NCBI GenBank assembly: GCA_050010575.1
Contig: JBEKKU010000017.1
Span: forward strand, 1-26,343
Reading direction: 5' to 3'
Length of the DNA: 26,343 nt
From: Palsa-1188 sp050010575
GTDB lineage: Bacteria; Bacillota; DSM-12270; Thermacetogeniales; Thermacetogeniaceae
Shown piece after piece: positions 7,646-15,448 of this stretch (within the stretch, counting starts at the first letter, position 1; every line of letters starts with the position of its first letter). A model generated the notes under the pieces. That model searched no databases. It worked only from the letters and a program-made list of their open reading frames with translations, and was not told the origin of the DNA. The translations under genes and the position numbers were made by a program.

Positions 7646-8827
7646 ATGAGAAACCTGCTCAAGCTCATACCGGTAGCTTTGCTGGCGCTGATCCTGCTTG
7701 CCGGCTGCTCCAAAACCGCACCGCAGCCACCGAACACCAATGTGACGCCACCACCCGTCAAGGTCGACTCAACGATCATGATCGGCGCCAGCAACGCTAC
7801 CCTGCGGTTTCTGAACAGCAGCCTGGGTTGGGTTGCCGTCAACTTCGAGGCAGGGCAGACCCCCCATGGCATCATTATCCATACCAGCGACGGGGGGGCT
7901 ACCTGGGTTAAGCTGAACGCACCCGGCCTGGCCGCGATCAGGGACTTGGCGTTCACCGATGCCACGCATGGCTGGGCGCTGACCGAAACTGACGCCGGCA
8001 GCAACAAGACGCTCATGGCGATCATGGCCACCGCTGATGGCGGGCAGACCTGGGCGCAGCAGTGGCAGCAGGAACTACCGCAACCTGGCCGGTATCGGGA
8101 GCAGTTTTTCAACGCCCAGGAAGGCTTCGTGCTTGCGGGAGGCTCTCTTCTAGCCACCGTCGACGGCGGCGCCACCTGGGTGCAGCGCGGGGCGGGGCAA
8201 GCCCTGGATAGCTTCAGCTTCAGCGATCATCTGACTGGGTGGGCCACTGGATCCAACTCGATCTGGCATACCGCTGACGGCGGCGCCACTTGGGCAAAGC
8301 AGTGGACCGTGCCGGATAAGATCAAGGGGGAATTCATCTACAGCGCAGGGGTGGTCTCCTTTGTCTCACCGACCAGCGGCTGGGCTCTCTTCGAGGGTGA
8401 CGCCGCCATGCACAAGACCGCCAAGCTGGTGCTCTATACCGGTGATGGCGGCAGCAACTGGTCTGTCGCCAGCGCTTTCGTTGCCAGCATCCCAAACAAT
8501 TTTCCAGACGCTCCCCATTACACCATGGCACGCTTCGTTCCATTGAGCGCCACAACCACCCTGTTCGCATCGTCACCCCCCACCGACTACCCGGTGTTGT
8601 ATCGCACCGCCGATCACGGGGTAACTTGGGAGACGCTCAGTGACGGAATGAGCAACAGGCCGGGCCTGCCCAAGGGAACCTGGGGAGACCTCAACTTCAC
8701 GAGCGACAGCGAGGGATGGGCCGCCGTGATCACTCAGGCCAATGATCAGGCAGGAAACCCCGACAACTCCGTGGCCCTGTTGCAGACCCAGGATGGGGGC
8801 AAGACCTGGACGTCCCGGTTCCCATAG
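7646..8827 (+). CDS. Lipoprotein with seven Asp-box (BNR/YCF48-like) repeats, predicted beta-propeller
   Basis: A 393-residue exported lipoprotein. The N-terminus MRNLLKLIPVALLALILLAG plus Cys21 is a classic type II signal with lipobox LAGC, so the mature protein should be anchored outside the cytoplasmic membrane. Seven Asp-box motifs follow: TSDGGATW, TADGGQTW, TVDGGATW, TADGGATW, TGDGGSNW, TADHGVTW and TQDGGKTW, interspersed with GWA/GWV strands. This pattern is that of sialidase-like or YCF48-like beta-propellers, suggesting seven blades. No sialidase catalytic arginine/tyrosine/glutamate set is evident, so binding or scaffolding is more likely than glycosidase activity. It is monocistronic, with its own terminator at 8947-8985. 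Confidence 0.85.
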   Translation: MRNLLKLIPVALLALILLAGCSKTAPQPPNTNVTPPPVKVDSTIMIGASNATLRFLNSSLGWVAVNFEAGQTPHGIIIHTSDGGATWVKLNAPGLAAIRDLAFTDATHGWALTETDAGSNKTLMAIMATADGGQTWAQQWQQELPQPGRYREQFFNAQEGFVLAGGSLLATVDGGATWVQRGAGQALDSFSFSDHLTGWATGSNSIWHTADGGATWAKQWTVPDKIKGEFIYSAGVVSFVSPTSGWALFEGDAAMHKTAKLVLYTGDGGSNWSVASAFVASIPNNFPDAPHYTMARFVPLSATTTLFASSPPTDYPVLYRTADHGVTWETLSDGMSNRPGLPKGTWGDLNFTSDSEGWAAVITQANDQAGNPDNSVALLQTQDGGKTWTSRFP

Positions 8828-8946
8828 CAGCCAGAAGATAGACCGGCCCGGCGCCGGGGCAGGTATTGAAAGCAAGCAGGCCTGAAACCGGGCGCCAGAG
8901 TGAAGGTCGACGAGGCTTTTTGGTCAACGTTCCCGCGACATACGCA

Positions 8947-8985
8947 AGCAACCGCAGACTTATTACAGCCTGCGGTTGCTTTTTT
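8947..8985 (+). terminator. Intrinsic terminator of the lipoprotein gene
   Basis: Arms AGCAACCGCAG (8947-8957) and CTGCGGTTGCT (8970-8980) pair perfectly over 11 bp with a 12-nt loop and run into a T tract at 8980-8985. It lies about 120 bp after the lipoprotein stop. The minus strand has no matching U tract, so it serves the plus-strand gene. Confidence 0.88.
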
Positions 8986-9006
8986 AAGCTTATTGGGGCG
9001 CTAATC

Positions 9007-10989
9007 TTACGGTTGTTGTTGTACCGGCAGCTGGAGATTGCCCTTCATCAGCTTGGCCAGCACAGCGTTCACCAGCGCCCCGGCACCCTCACCGCCGCCG
9101 TTGATCAGGATCTCCGGGGTGATCTTGATACTGCCGCCGGCGATCAGCTTCATCAACTCGATGCTCACCAGTCCCTCGGGCGTCACCGCTTGCTTGGTCA
9201 GTTCGTATGCCTGCGCCGTGTTCTTGCCGATCGCCAAAATCTTGTCAGCCTCTCCCTGACCTTCCAGCCTGATCCGCTCGGCCTCGCCCTGGGCAATAGC
9301 GATGGTCTTTTGCTTGATCTGTTCGGCAACCTGCACATCAATCTGGGCTGCCACCAGGGTGGCCTGTTTGTCGGCCTCGGCCTTGGTCTTTTCCATGGCG
9401 ATACGCTTTTGTTCCGAATTCCTTTGTTCATCGAACATTGACTGTCGTTGCAGAGCGAGCACCTTGTTGGTTTGGGTCTCCATCAGTTCCGGTGGCAGAA
9501 CGATATTGCTGATGAGCACCGATAATACCTCGACATGGTACTTGCTCAGTTCGTTGACGGCACGCTTCAGTGCCTGATCCTGCTGCTCGTGGCGATCCTG
9601 CAGGAATTGCATCGCTGAAGCCGTGGATGCCTGATTGCGGAATGATGAGTCGATCAGCGGGTGAATAACGTTGGTGATCAGGTTTTCTATGCTGCCAATA
9701 CGGCTCACGAGATAGGGTGATTGATCGGGCAGCACCCTGATGACCACTTTCACCCCTACCTTCAGGGCGAAGCCATCCTTGCTGTTCACGTTCAGCGAGT
9801 CGAACTTGGTATCCGCAGCATCATCCCAATCAATGGTGGTATTGGTGGTATTAATGATGATCGGCCGGTATGCCAGCAGGTTCAAATAAAAATTTCCCGG
9901 CCCGAGCACTGTCCGTTGTATGCCCCGGTAACCTTCCGTAACTACATATTTTTCTGCACTAAAGTCGTCCGCTGTGTCGGCATCCACTTTAAGCTCCCCG
10001 GAAGAGACCGTTACTGTCGGTTGCTTACCGACGTTAGAGATGATCACTGCCACCTGACCCTGATTTACAGTTAACGCATCAGATGTTTGCACTGAAAACA
10101 TCAGGGGGTTGATGTAAAATTTGCCGGGGGTGAGGACATCTAATTGTGGGCCGCGCTGCCCGCCGTTCATGAGAAATGCTGCGGCATTCTGGAACATATC
10201 GTGACCCTTAATTGTCTTGGCAATTAGCTCGTTTTCCGGCAGTTCTTCTCCATCATTGGCGGTGACAATGCCAACTTTTCCGGACGCAACATCGATAGCT
10301 GGAGTGATTTTCACATCGAACATCCGGAGATTTATTCTGTACCGGCCCGGTCTCAAGATATCCAGTTGTGGCCCCTTCTGTCCGCCCTGCTCGAGGAAAG
10401 CCTCTCCGTCCTGGAAGTTGTTATGTCCGGGCACTGATTTAGCGTAGAGTCTCCCCTGATCCAGCGGCTGGCCGGCTGCCGCGTTCACGATGCCAATCGA
10501 GCCCGCAGGGATCGTTATCGCATCCATAACTGTGATCTTGAAGAGATAGCCGTTGACTCTGTAGAGACCTGGCGGTAATGTTTCTGTCTGTATGCCTTTC
10601 TGCCCCCCGTTTTTCAAAAAAGCCTCGGCATCCTGAAAGTGATTATGACCAATTACGACCCTGCCGAATATTTCTCCTGGGTCAAGGGGCCTTCCGTCTA
10701 TCGATTCGATGATCCCGACCTCGTTTTCCCCAATCGTTACCAGATTGTCTACCCGTACAATGAATAAGAACGGAAAAAACAAATGAAGACCCGGTCCCAA
10801 TATTCTTGCCTGTATTCCGATCTGCCCGGGGAGTGCGACGACCCTATCCGAAGGAAGCCTCGCTCCGAAAAGTTTTCTTTCTACTATCCCCACTTGTTGG
10901 CCGCCGATAATGACAACCATCCGTGCACTTGCGAGCAGTAGTATGACAACAATTACAACCATTACGTAAAGCAGGATCGATATTCCCAT
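9007..10989 (-). CDS. SPFH/band-7 (flotillin-like) protein with tandem 74-residue beta repeats
   Basis: A 660-residue protein. One N-terminal membrane segment (about 5-28, LLYVMVVIVVILLLASARMV) is followed by tandem beta-rich modules beginning at residues 87, 161, 235 and 309, a step of exactly 74 residues. Each carries a GxVGIV start, a GHNxFQDxEAFLxxGGQKG centre and a LxPGxYRIN end; a shorter related unit occupies about 29-86. An SPFH-type domain follows at about 397-510 (FALKVGVKVVIRVL), then a long charged coiled coil at about 505-600 rich in Glu/Lys/Ala, and a Gly-rich tail. SPFH proteins form membrane-associated oligomeric scaffolds. The repeat-SPFH-helix order recalls major vault protein, though homology is not claimed. 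The start has a strong AAAGGAGGAG site. Confidence 0.88.
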   Translation of the reverse strand: MGISILLYVMVVIVVILLLASARMVVIIGGQQVGIVERKLFGARLPSDRVVALPGQIGIQARILGPGLHLFFPFLFIVRVDNLVTIGENEVGIIESIDGRPLDPGEIFGRVVIGHNHFQDAEAFLKNGGQKGIQTETLPPGLYRVNGYLFKITVMDAITIPAGSIGIVNAAAGQPLDQGRLYAKSVPGHNNFQDGEAFLEQGGQKGPQLDILRPGRYRINLRMFDVKITPAIDVASGKVGIVTANDGEELPENELIAKTIKGHDMFQNAAAFLMNGGQRGPQLDVLTPGKFYINPLMFSVQTSDALTVNQGQVAVIISNVGKQPTVTVSSGELKVDADTADDFSAEKYVVTEGYRGIQRTVLGPGNFYLNLLAYRPIIINTTNTTIDWDDAADTKFDSLNVNSKDGFALKVGVKVVIRVLPDQSPYLVSRIGSIENLITNVIHPLIDSSFRNQASTASAMQFLQDRHEQQDQALKRAVNELSKYHVEVLSVLISNIVLPPELMETQTNKVLALQRQSMFDEQRNSEQKRIAMEKTKAEADKQATLVAAQIDVQVAEQIKQKTIAIAQGEAERIRLEGQGEADKILAIGKNTAQAYELTKQAVTPEGLVSIELMKLIAGGSIKITPEILINGGGEGAGALVNAVLAKLMKGNLQLPVQQQP

Positions 10990-11187
10990 TTGCGTCTCCT
11001 CCTTTTTAACTGGGATACCAATTGCTACTGGTTGTTATGAGTTTTGAAACAAAGGGGAAAGAAGGTCAAGAAGTGTTTAAAAGTGGGATTACTACCTAGT
11101 GAAAGTATACTAACAAACTCCTCCCTATGTCAAATAAGCCAAATAGCCGACACCCCGAACTGGCCGAGTGCAGCCTGGAGCAGCTAT

Positions 11188-12516
11188 TTAAAACATGGCG
11201 GGAAGGTATAGACGTACGGTACTCCCCAGGCCGGGGGTGCTGTCCACCTCGATCCAGCCATTATGGGCCTGAATGATCCCATAAGCTACCGACAACCCTA
11301 GCCCGACACCCTTATCCGGCTCCTTGGTAGTGAAGAAGGGTTCAAAAATGTGGGGCAAATTCTCCTTGTCGATGCCAACGCCAGTGTCGGAGACCGAGAG
11401 GCAGACGTATCTGCCAGGTATTGCCCGCTGCTGTTCATCGCGGTCCGCGTATACGTTTGCCGTCTTGATGGTGATGGCGCCTCCCCCGGGCATGGCATCG
11501 CAGGCGTTTAACACCAGGTTGGTGATCGCCTGGTCAATGTTGGAGGTATCGGCTTTTACCAGCCACAGATCGGGGCTCGTTTGCAGTTCAATGGTGATCT
11601 GCTCTCCCTGCAGGCGAACCAGGATATTTTTCAGCTCTTCGGCATTGTTGTTCAGGTTAGTAGGGGTCTTGAAGAGGGGGTTCCTGCCCCCAAAGATCAG
11701 CAACTGACGGGTGAGGTTGGCGGAAATCCGGGCGCTATTTCGAATCCTCAACAGTAACCGCCGCAGGAGATCGTCTCTGGTAAGCCGGGACAGGTAGAGA
11801 TCGACGCAGGCATAGATCACCATCAACTGGTTGTTCAATTGGTGGGCCACACCCCCTGCCAGTTGGCCTACCGCCTCCATTTTCTGGGCCTGGAACAGGT
11901 CTGCCCGAGCCTGCAGTGCACCTTCTGCCTCTCTCAGAGCAGTGAGCAGCACCTGTTCCGTTCGTTTGCGCTCGGAGATGTCGCCAACCAACGCTAACAC
12001 CGCCGGCTGCCTCTCGTAGACAATGGTTCTGGTCTTCACCTCCGCCCACCGCTCCGGTCCCGCCTCGGAGATCAGTCTGATATCCAAAACCGACTCTAAC
12101 ACATCGCCACGGTAATGCGCCTCACATTGTTTCTGCACAACCTCTCGCCAATCCGGATGGATAACCTGCCAGAAGTCTGTCTGCCCGATCTCCTCCGCTG
12201 TATACCCGGTAAAGGCATGGGAGCAATGATTGATCAGTCGCACCCGGTCACCCTGAATAATAAAAACTGGCGTCGATTCCGCCAGCAGTTTGTAGTTAAC
12301 CAGTTCTTTTCTGAGGTCGGCCTCACGCTTCTGGTGCACCAGAAGCTTTTTCTTCAGTATCTGGTTTTCGTTTGCCAGTTCCTCAAGCTGCTCCAACAAT
12401 CGCTGTACTGTGCAATCAGCGCTATAACCGGAATCTTCGAGCACCTGTCCGGGTATCTTCCTGCGCTCATCTAAGCTGTGCAACAAGATGCTCGTTTGTG
12501 TAGAATAAGTTCTCAT
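11188..12516 (-). CDS. Cytoplasmic PAS-domain sensor histidine kinase
   Basis: A 442-residue histidine kinase without membrane segments or signal peptide. Order: a coiled coil at about 38-76, a PAS domain at about 78-185 (ending in the usual DISERKRTEQ), a linker helix, then the dimerisation/phosphoacceptor helix with QKMEAVGQLAGGVAHQLNNQ and the phosphorylated His225. The ATPase domain follows, with N box LVLNACDAMPGG, G1 SVSDTGVGID, F box EPFFTT and G2 KGVGLGLSVAYGII. All catalytic boxes are intact. It is an orphan: no response regulator lies nearby, and flanking genes point away or are unrelated. The signal is presumably intracellular (redox or a small ligand at the PAS domain), which the sequence does not resolve. 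Sporulation-type phosphorelay input is one possibility in a spore-former. Confidence 0.9.
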   Translation of the reverse strand: MRTYSTQTSILLHSLDERRKIPGQVLEDSGYSADCTVQRLLEQLEELANENQILKKKLLVHQKREADLRKELVNYKLLAESTPVFIIQGDRVRLINHCSHAFTGYTAEEIGQTDFWQVIHPDWREVVQKQCEAHYRGDVLESVLDIRLISEAGPERWAEVKTRTIVYERQPAVLALVGDISERKRTEQVLLTALREAEGALQARADLFQAQKMEAVGQLAGGVAHQLNNQLMVIYACVDLYLSRLTRDDLLRRLLLRIRNSARISANLTRQLLIFGGRNPLFKTPTNLNNNAEELKNILVRLQGEQITIELQTSPDLWLVKADTSNIDQAITNLVLNACDAMPGGGAITIKTANVYADRDEQQRAIPGRYVCLSVSDTGVGIDKENLPHIFEPFFTTKEPDKGVGLGLSVAYGIIQAHNGWIEVDSTPGLGSTVRLYLPAMF

Positions 12517-12772
12517 CCCGCGACCCCCTGATAGAAAAAATCGACTTTTACCATTTATGTGATTACTTGCTATTTATAATTCTCCATAACCATAAAATCT
12601 CCTGCAGGGCTTCCAGTATTCGGGTACAATTCCCATGATATTACTTTTATCGACTAAAATATTCCTGATTCATCAGGGCGCTACCCGAGGCAACAATTAC
12701 CTCGCACTCTATTTCTGCCCTTTTCATATCCTATCTCGCTGAAAAGTTTTAGAAAAGGGGAGAAGAAACTTT

Positions 12773-13435
12773 ATGCATCTGCTTACCATCATCCTTTTAG
12801 GCATCTCTTCAAACCTAGACACCCTTGGCGTGGGGTTGGCTTACGGAACTAGAAAATACCGTTTACTGTTTTTATCTAACTTTATTTGCGCCCTGATTCC
12901 CTGTATCGGCACTTATCTGATGATGATTTTAGGGGAAGCTGTCCGATATATAATTTCGGCCCCCCTGGCGAATCTTCTAGGGGCTGGCATTATAATGGCC
13001 GCAGGTGTCGTCCTGATCATCCAGTATTTTAGAAGACCGTACACGGCAAATAAAATTCCAACAGTGATGCCTGGCCAGACGACCGGGGAGGCCGCTGCCC
13101 AGCCCTCGCTCTTCACCAATATGAAAGACTTGGGCAGGATTCTCGAGGACCCCTTTAAGGCTGACTACGATTATTCAGGCAGCATCGAATTCAAGGAAGC
13201 AACGGTGCTGGCATTTGCCTTAACGCTCAACAATCTCTCCTGCGGCTTTGCAGCCGGTTTAATGGGTTTGAACATCTTCCTCACAGTGGGAGCGGCATTC
13301 ATTATCAGTCTCCTCTTTTTTTATGCCGGTATTCAAATCGGCCTGTATTTCATTGCGCGGTGGATTGGAGAAAAAGGTGACCTTGCTGCTGGTATCATAT
13401 TGATTCTGCTCGGTATTTATGAACTCCTTAGCTAA
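12773..13435 (+). CDS. ytaF: YtaF/MntP-type sporulation membrane protein
   Basis: A 220-residue integral membrane protein with about six hydrophobic segments in two halves (for example LTIILLGISSNLDTLGVGLA and ATVLAFALTLNNLSCGFAAG). The two halves each contain an N-D/N-N motif (SSNLDTLGVG, TLNNLSCGFA), as in MntP/YtaF transporters. Between them is the cytoplasmic loop characteristic of YtaF, DPFKADYDYSGSIEFKEA, which resembles an EF-hand D-x-D-x-S-G-x-I-x-x-x-E loop. Family members are linked to sporulation or to Mn2+ efflux. The second half has Asn where MntP has Asp, favouring YtaF over a manganese pump. It starts at ATG 12773 behind AAGGGGAGAAG and is followed by a clear terminator. Confidence 0.85.
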   Translation: MHLLTIILLGISSNLDTLGVGLAYGTRKYRLLFLSNFICALIPCIGTYLMMILGEAVRYIISAPLANLLGAGIIMAAGVVLIIQYFRRPYTANKIPTVMPGQTTGEAAAQPSLFTNMKDLGRILEDPFKADYDYSGSIEFKEATVLAFALTLNNLSCGFAAGLMGLNIFLTVGAAFIISLLFFYAGIQIGLYFIARWIGEKGDLAAGIILILLGIYELLS

Positions 13436-13468
13436 TAACTCAAACAACATTCCGTTTTTTCGATCTTC

Positions 13469-13495
13469 TGCTCGCCTGGAGGCGAGCATTATTTT
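13469..13495 (+). terminator. Intrinsic terminator after ytaF
   Basis: TGCTCGCC (13469-13476) and GGCGAGCA (13481-13488) form a perfect 8-bp stem with a TGGA loop, followed by TTATTTT. It is 34 bp past the ytaF stop and separates ytaF from the downstream metallo-hydrolase. Confidence 0.88.
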
Positions 13496-13541
13496 ACTTG
13501 TTATATTAAGGTGATCCATATTAGATAACAGTAAGTGTTTA

Positions 13542-13570
13542 TTGCTTATAAAACCGAAATTTCATATAAT
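13542..13570 (+). promoter_or_regulatory. Sigma-A-like promoter for the beta-CASP hydrolase gene
   Basis: TTGCTT (13542-13547) and TATAAT (13565-13570) are separated by 17 bp, predicting transcription from about 13577 and a leader of about 70 nt. This placement also shows that an in-frame ATG at 13535 cannot be the start. A weaker alternative, TTGTTA-N18-TAGATA, begins at 13498. Confidence 0.65.
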
Positions 13571-13645
13571 TATAGAGAGTTATCAACCTTTTACAGGGCA
13601 AACCTCACCAGCAAATCGTATCAGAGGGAGAAACGGAGGCAGAGT

Positions 13646-15280
13646 ATGGCCAGACTGACCTTTTTAGGGGGAGCCGGTACGGTCACCGGTTCCTGTTTTC
13701 TACTGGAGACAGAGAAGCTGAAGCTGCTTGTGGACTGCGGCATGTTCCAGGGCAACCAGGAACTGCGCCTGCGCAACTACCGTAACCTGGAGATTCTGGC
13801 CCGGTCACTGGATTACGTCCTGTTGACCCACGCCCACATCGACCACTCCGGGTTGATCCCCCGCCTCAACAAACAGGGTTTCCAGGGTAAGGTGATGACC
13901 ACCAACGCCACTGTCGAACTCTGCAAGATCATGCTCCCGGACAGCGGCCACATCCAGGAGATGGATGCGGAGTGGGAGAACCGTAAGGCGAAGCGGCGCG
14001 GCGAGAGAAACCTTGAGCCGCTCTACACCGCCCAGGATGCCCAAAACTGCCTGCATGCCTTTACGGGGGTGGCCTACGGGCAGTCAATAGTGCTCGACGA
14101 CCAGGTACGGGTACGCTTTCTGGACGCGGGGCACATCCTCGGCTCTGCCATTATCGAGGTCTGGACTAGAGAGAACGGCCAGGAGGTCAAGACCGTCTTC
14201 AGCGGCGACCTGGGCAATAGAGGCACCCCCATCGTCAGAGACCCCTCCTTCGTTGAAGAGGCGGATTACCTGCTGCTGGAATCCACCTATGGAGACCGTT
14301 TTCACGAACCGGTGGCCAACGAGGCCCAGCGGCTCAAGGAGGTCATCCTGAACACTCTGAAACGCGGGGGCAACGTGATCATCCCTTCCTTCGCGGTCGG
14401 CCGGACCCAGGAGATCCTGTTCTTCCTCAGTGGCATGTTCAAACGGGGAGAGCTGCCGCCGGTCCCGGTCTACATCGACAGCCCGCTGGCCGTCTCCGCC
14501 ACTGAGATCTTCGAACGCTGCCCAGAGTACTACGACAATGAAACCAAGGCCTGCTTCAGCGGCAACGACCCCTTCAACTTCCCCAACCTGACCTTCGTGC
14601 GGGACGTCAAGGAGTCCATGGCCCTCAACGACGGCGAGCGTAAGAGCAAGGTGATCATCTCGGCCAGCGGGATGTGTGACGCCGGCCGGATCAAGCACCA
14701 CCTCAAGCACAATCTCTGGCGACCGGATTCGTCAGTGGTCTTCGTTGGCTTCCAGGCGGAGGGCACCCTCGGCCGGCGGATCCTGGACGGTGAGAAAAAG
14801 GTCCGGATCCTGGGCGAGCCGATTAATGTGGCAGCCAAGATCTACTCCCTGCAGGGTTTTTCCGCCCACGCCGACCAGAAGGGGTTGCTGGACTGGGTCT
14901 CACACCTGAAACAGAAGCCGCAGCGACTGTTCATAGTCCACGGTGAGGCCGCGTCCTCGTGCGCCTTGAGCAAACTGATCGAGCAACGCCTCGGTATCTC
15001 CATGGTGGTGCCACGGGTTGGTGAGCAGTACCAGCTCACCCTTCAGGGCCTGGAGTTGACCAAAGCACCCCTTCCCACCGTCTACCCTGCCGGTCTTGAC
15101 GCCAGGCAGCGGCGGCTGCTGCTGGAGATCTTCCGGCTGGAGAAGAAACTGGCCGAGGTCGAGGAAGACTTGCTGCTGATGGAATATGGCGCCTCGGAGA
15201 CCGAAAGCCTGGAGAAAATTGTTCCTGAACTCAACGAAAAGATCGATGCCCTGCTGCAGCTAGTTACGAAAAAAGGATAA
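13646..15280 (+). CDS. Beta-CASP metallo-beta-lactamase-fold RNase (CPSF/Ysh1-like)
   Basis: A 544-residue MBL-fold hydrolase with a beta-CASP insert, a family of metal-dependent RNA-processing nucleases. Visible: TFLGGAGTVTGS near the N-terminus, the zinc motif THAHIDHSG (HxHxDH), GDLGNRG, STYGDR, IPSFAVGRTQE (beta-CASP), ASGMCDAGRIKHHL, VGFQAEGTLGR and the final zinc ligands in SAHADQKGLLDW and FIVHGE. All metal ligands are present. The ATG at 13646 follows GGAGGCAGAGT and begins MARLTFLGGAG, the usual N-terminus; the 37 residues upstream lack family resemblance and overlap the promoter. A C-terminal helical tail (about 480-544) is rich in Glu/Lys/Leu. Substrate RNA is unknown. The gene appears transcribed alone. 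Confidence 0.92.
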   Translation: MARLTFLGGAGTVTGSCFLLETEKLKLLVDCGMFQGNQELRLRNYRNLEILARSLDYVLLTHAHIDHSGLIPRLNKQGFQGKVMTTNATVELCKIMLPDSGHIQEMDAEWENRKAKRRGERNLEPLYTAQDAQNCLHAFTGVAYGQSIVLDDQVRVRFLDAGHILGSAIIEVWTRENGQEVKTVFSGDLGNRGTPIVRDPSFVEEADYLLLESTYGDRFHEPVANEAQRLKEVILNTLKRGGNVIIPSFAVGRTQEILFFLSGMFKRGELPPVPVYIDSPLAVSATEIFERCPEYYDNETKACFSGNDPFNFPNLTFVRDVKESMALNDGERKSKVIISASGMCDAGRIKHHLKHNLWRPDSSVVFVGFQAEGTLGRRILDGEKKVRILGEPINVAAKIYSLQGFSAHADQKGLLDWVSHLKQKPQRLFIVHGEAASSCALSKLIEQRLGISMVVPRVGEQYQLTLQGLELTKAPLPTVYPAGLDARQRRLLLEIFRLEKKLAEVEEDLLLMEYGASETESLEKIVPELNEKIDALLQLVTKKG

Positions 15281-15317
15281 TTTCCCATGGCGTGCCGAAT
15301 ACGTTATAATATCTGCA

Positions 15318-15346
15318 TTGACCCCATAGGAGATCACCATTAATAA
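15318..15346 (+). promoter_or_regulatory. Sigma-A-like promoter for the MFS gene
   Basis: TTGACC (15318-15323) and TAATAA (15341-15346) are separated by exactly 17 bp. Transcription would start near 15353, directly at the hairpin 15352-15377. A second TATAAT at 15305-15310 lacks a good -35 element. Confidence 0.6.
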
Positions 15347-15351
15347 CAAAC

Positions 15352-15377
15352 GACACCCGGGCAGTTGCCCGGGTGTC
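15352..15377. repeat. 11-bp perfect GC-rich hairpin in the MFS leader
   Basis: GACACCCGGGC (15352-15362), loop AGTT, GCCCGGGTGTC (15367-15377). There is no U tract on the plus strand. On the minus strand it is followed by the T-rich GTTTGTTATT. It lies at the predicted 5' end of the MFS transcript, so it could be a 5' stabilising stem, a roadblock for the upstream gene's transcript, or an attenuator. Confidence 0.75.
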
Positions 15378-15448
15378 TACCGGTTGGGGTACGGAGCGGC
15401 GCCGTATATTCATGTTCAGCCGCAGGCTTGTCAACGTGAGGTATGTTG

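Noticed and set aside
13535..13645. N-terminal 37-residue extension of the beta-CASP hydrolase
   Set aside because: It overlaps the TTGCTT-N17-TATAAT promoter and lacks a ribosome site; the ATG at 13646 has both a good site and the usual family N-terminus.
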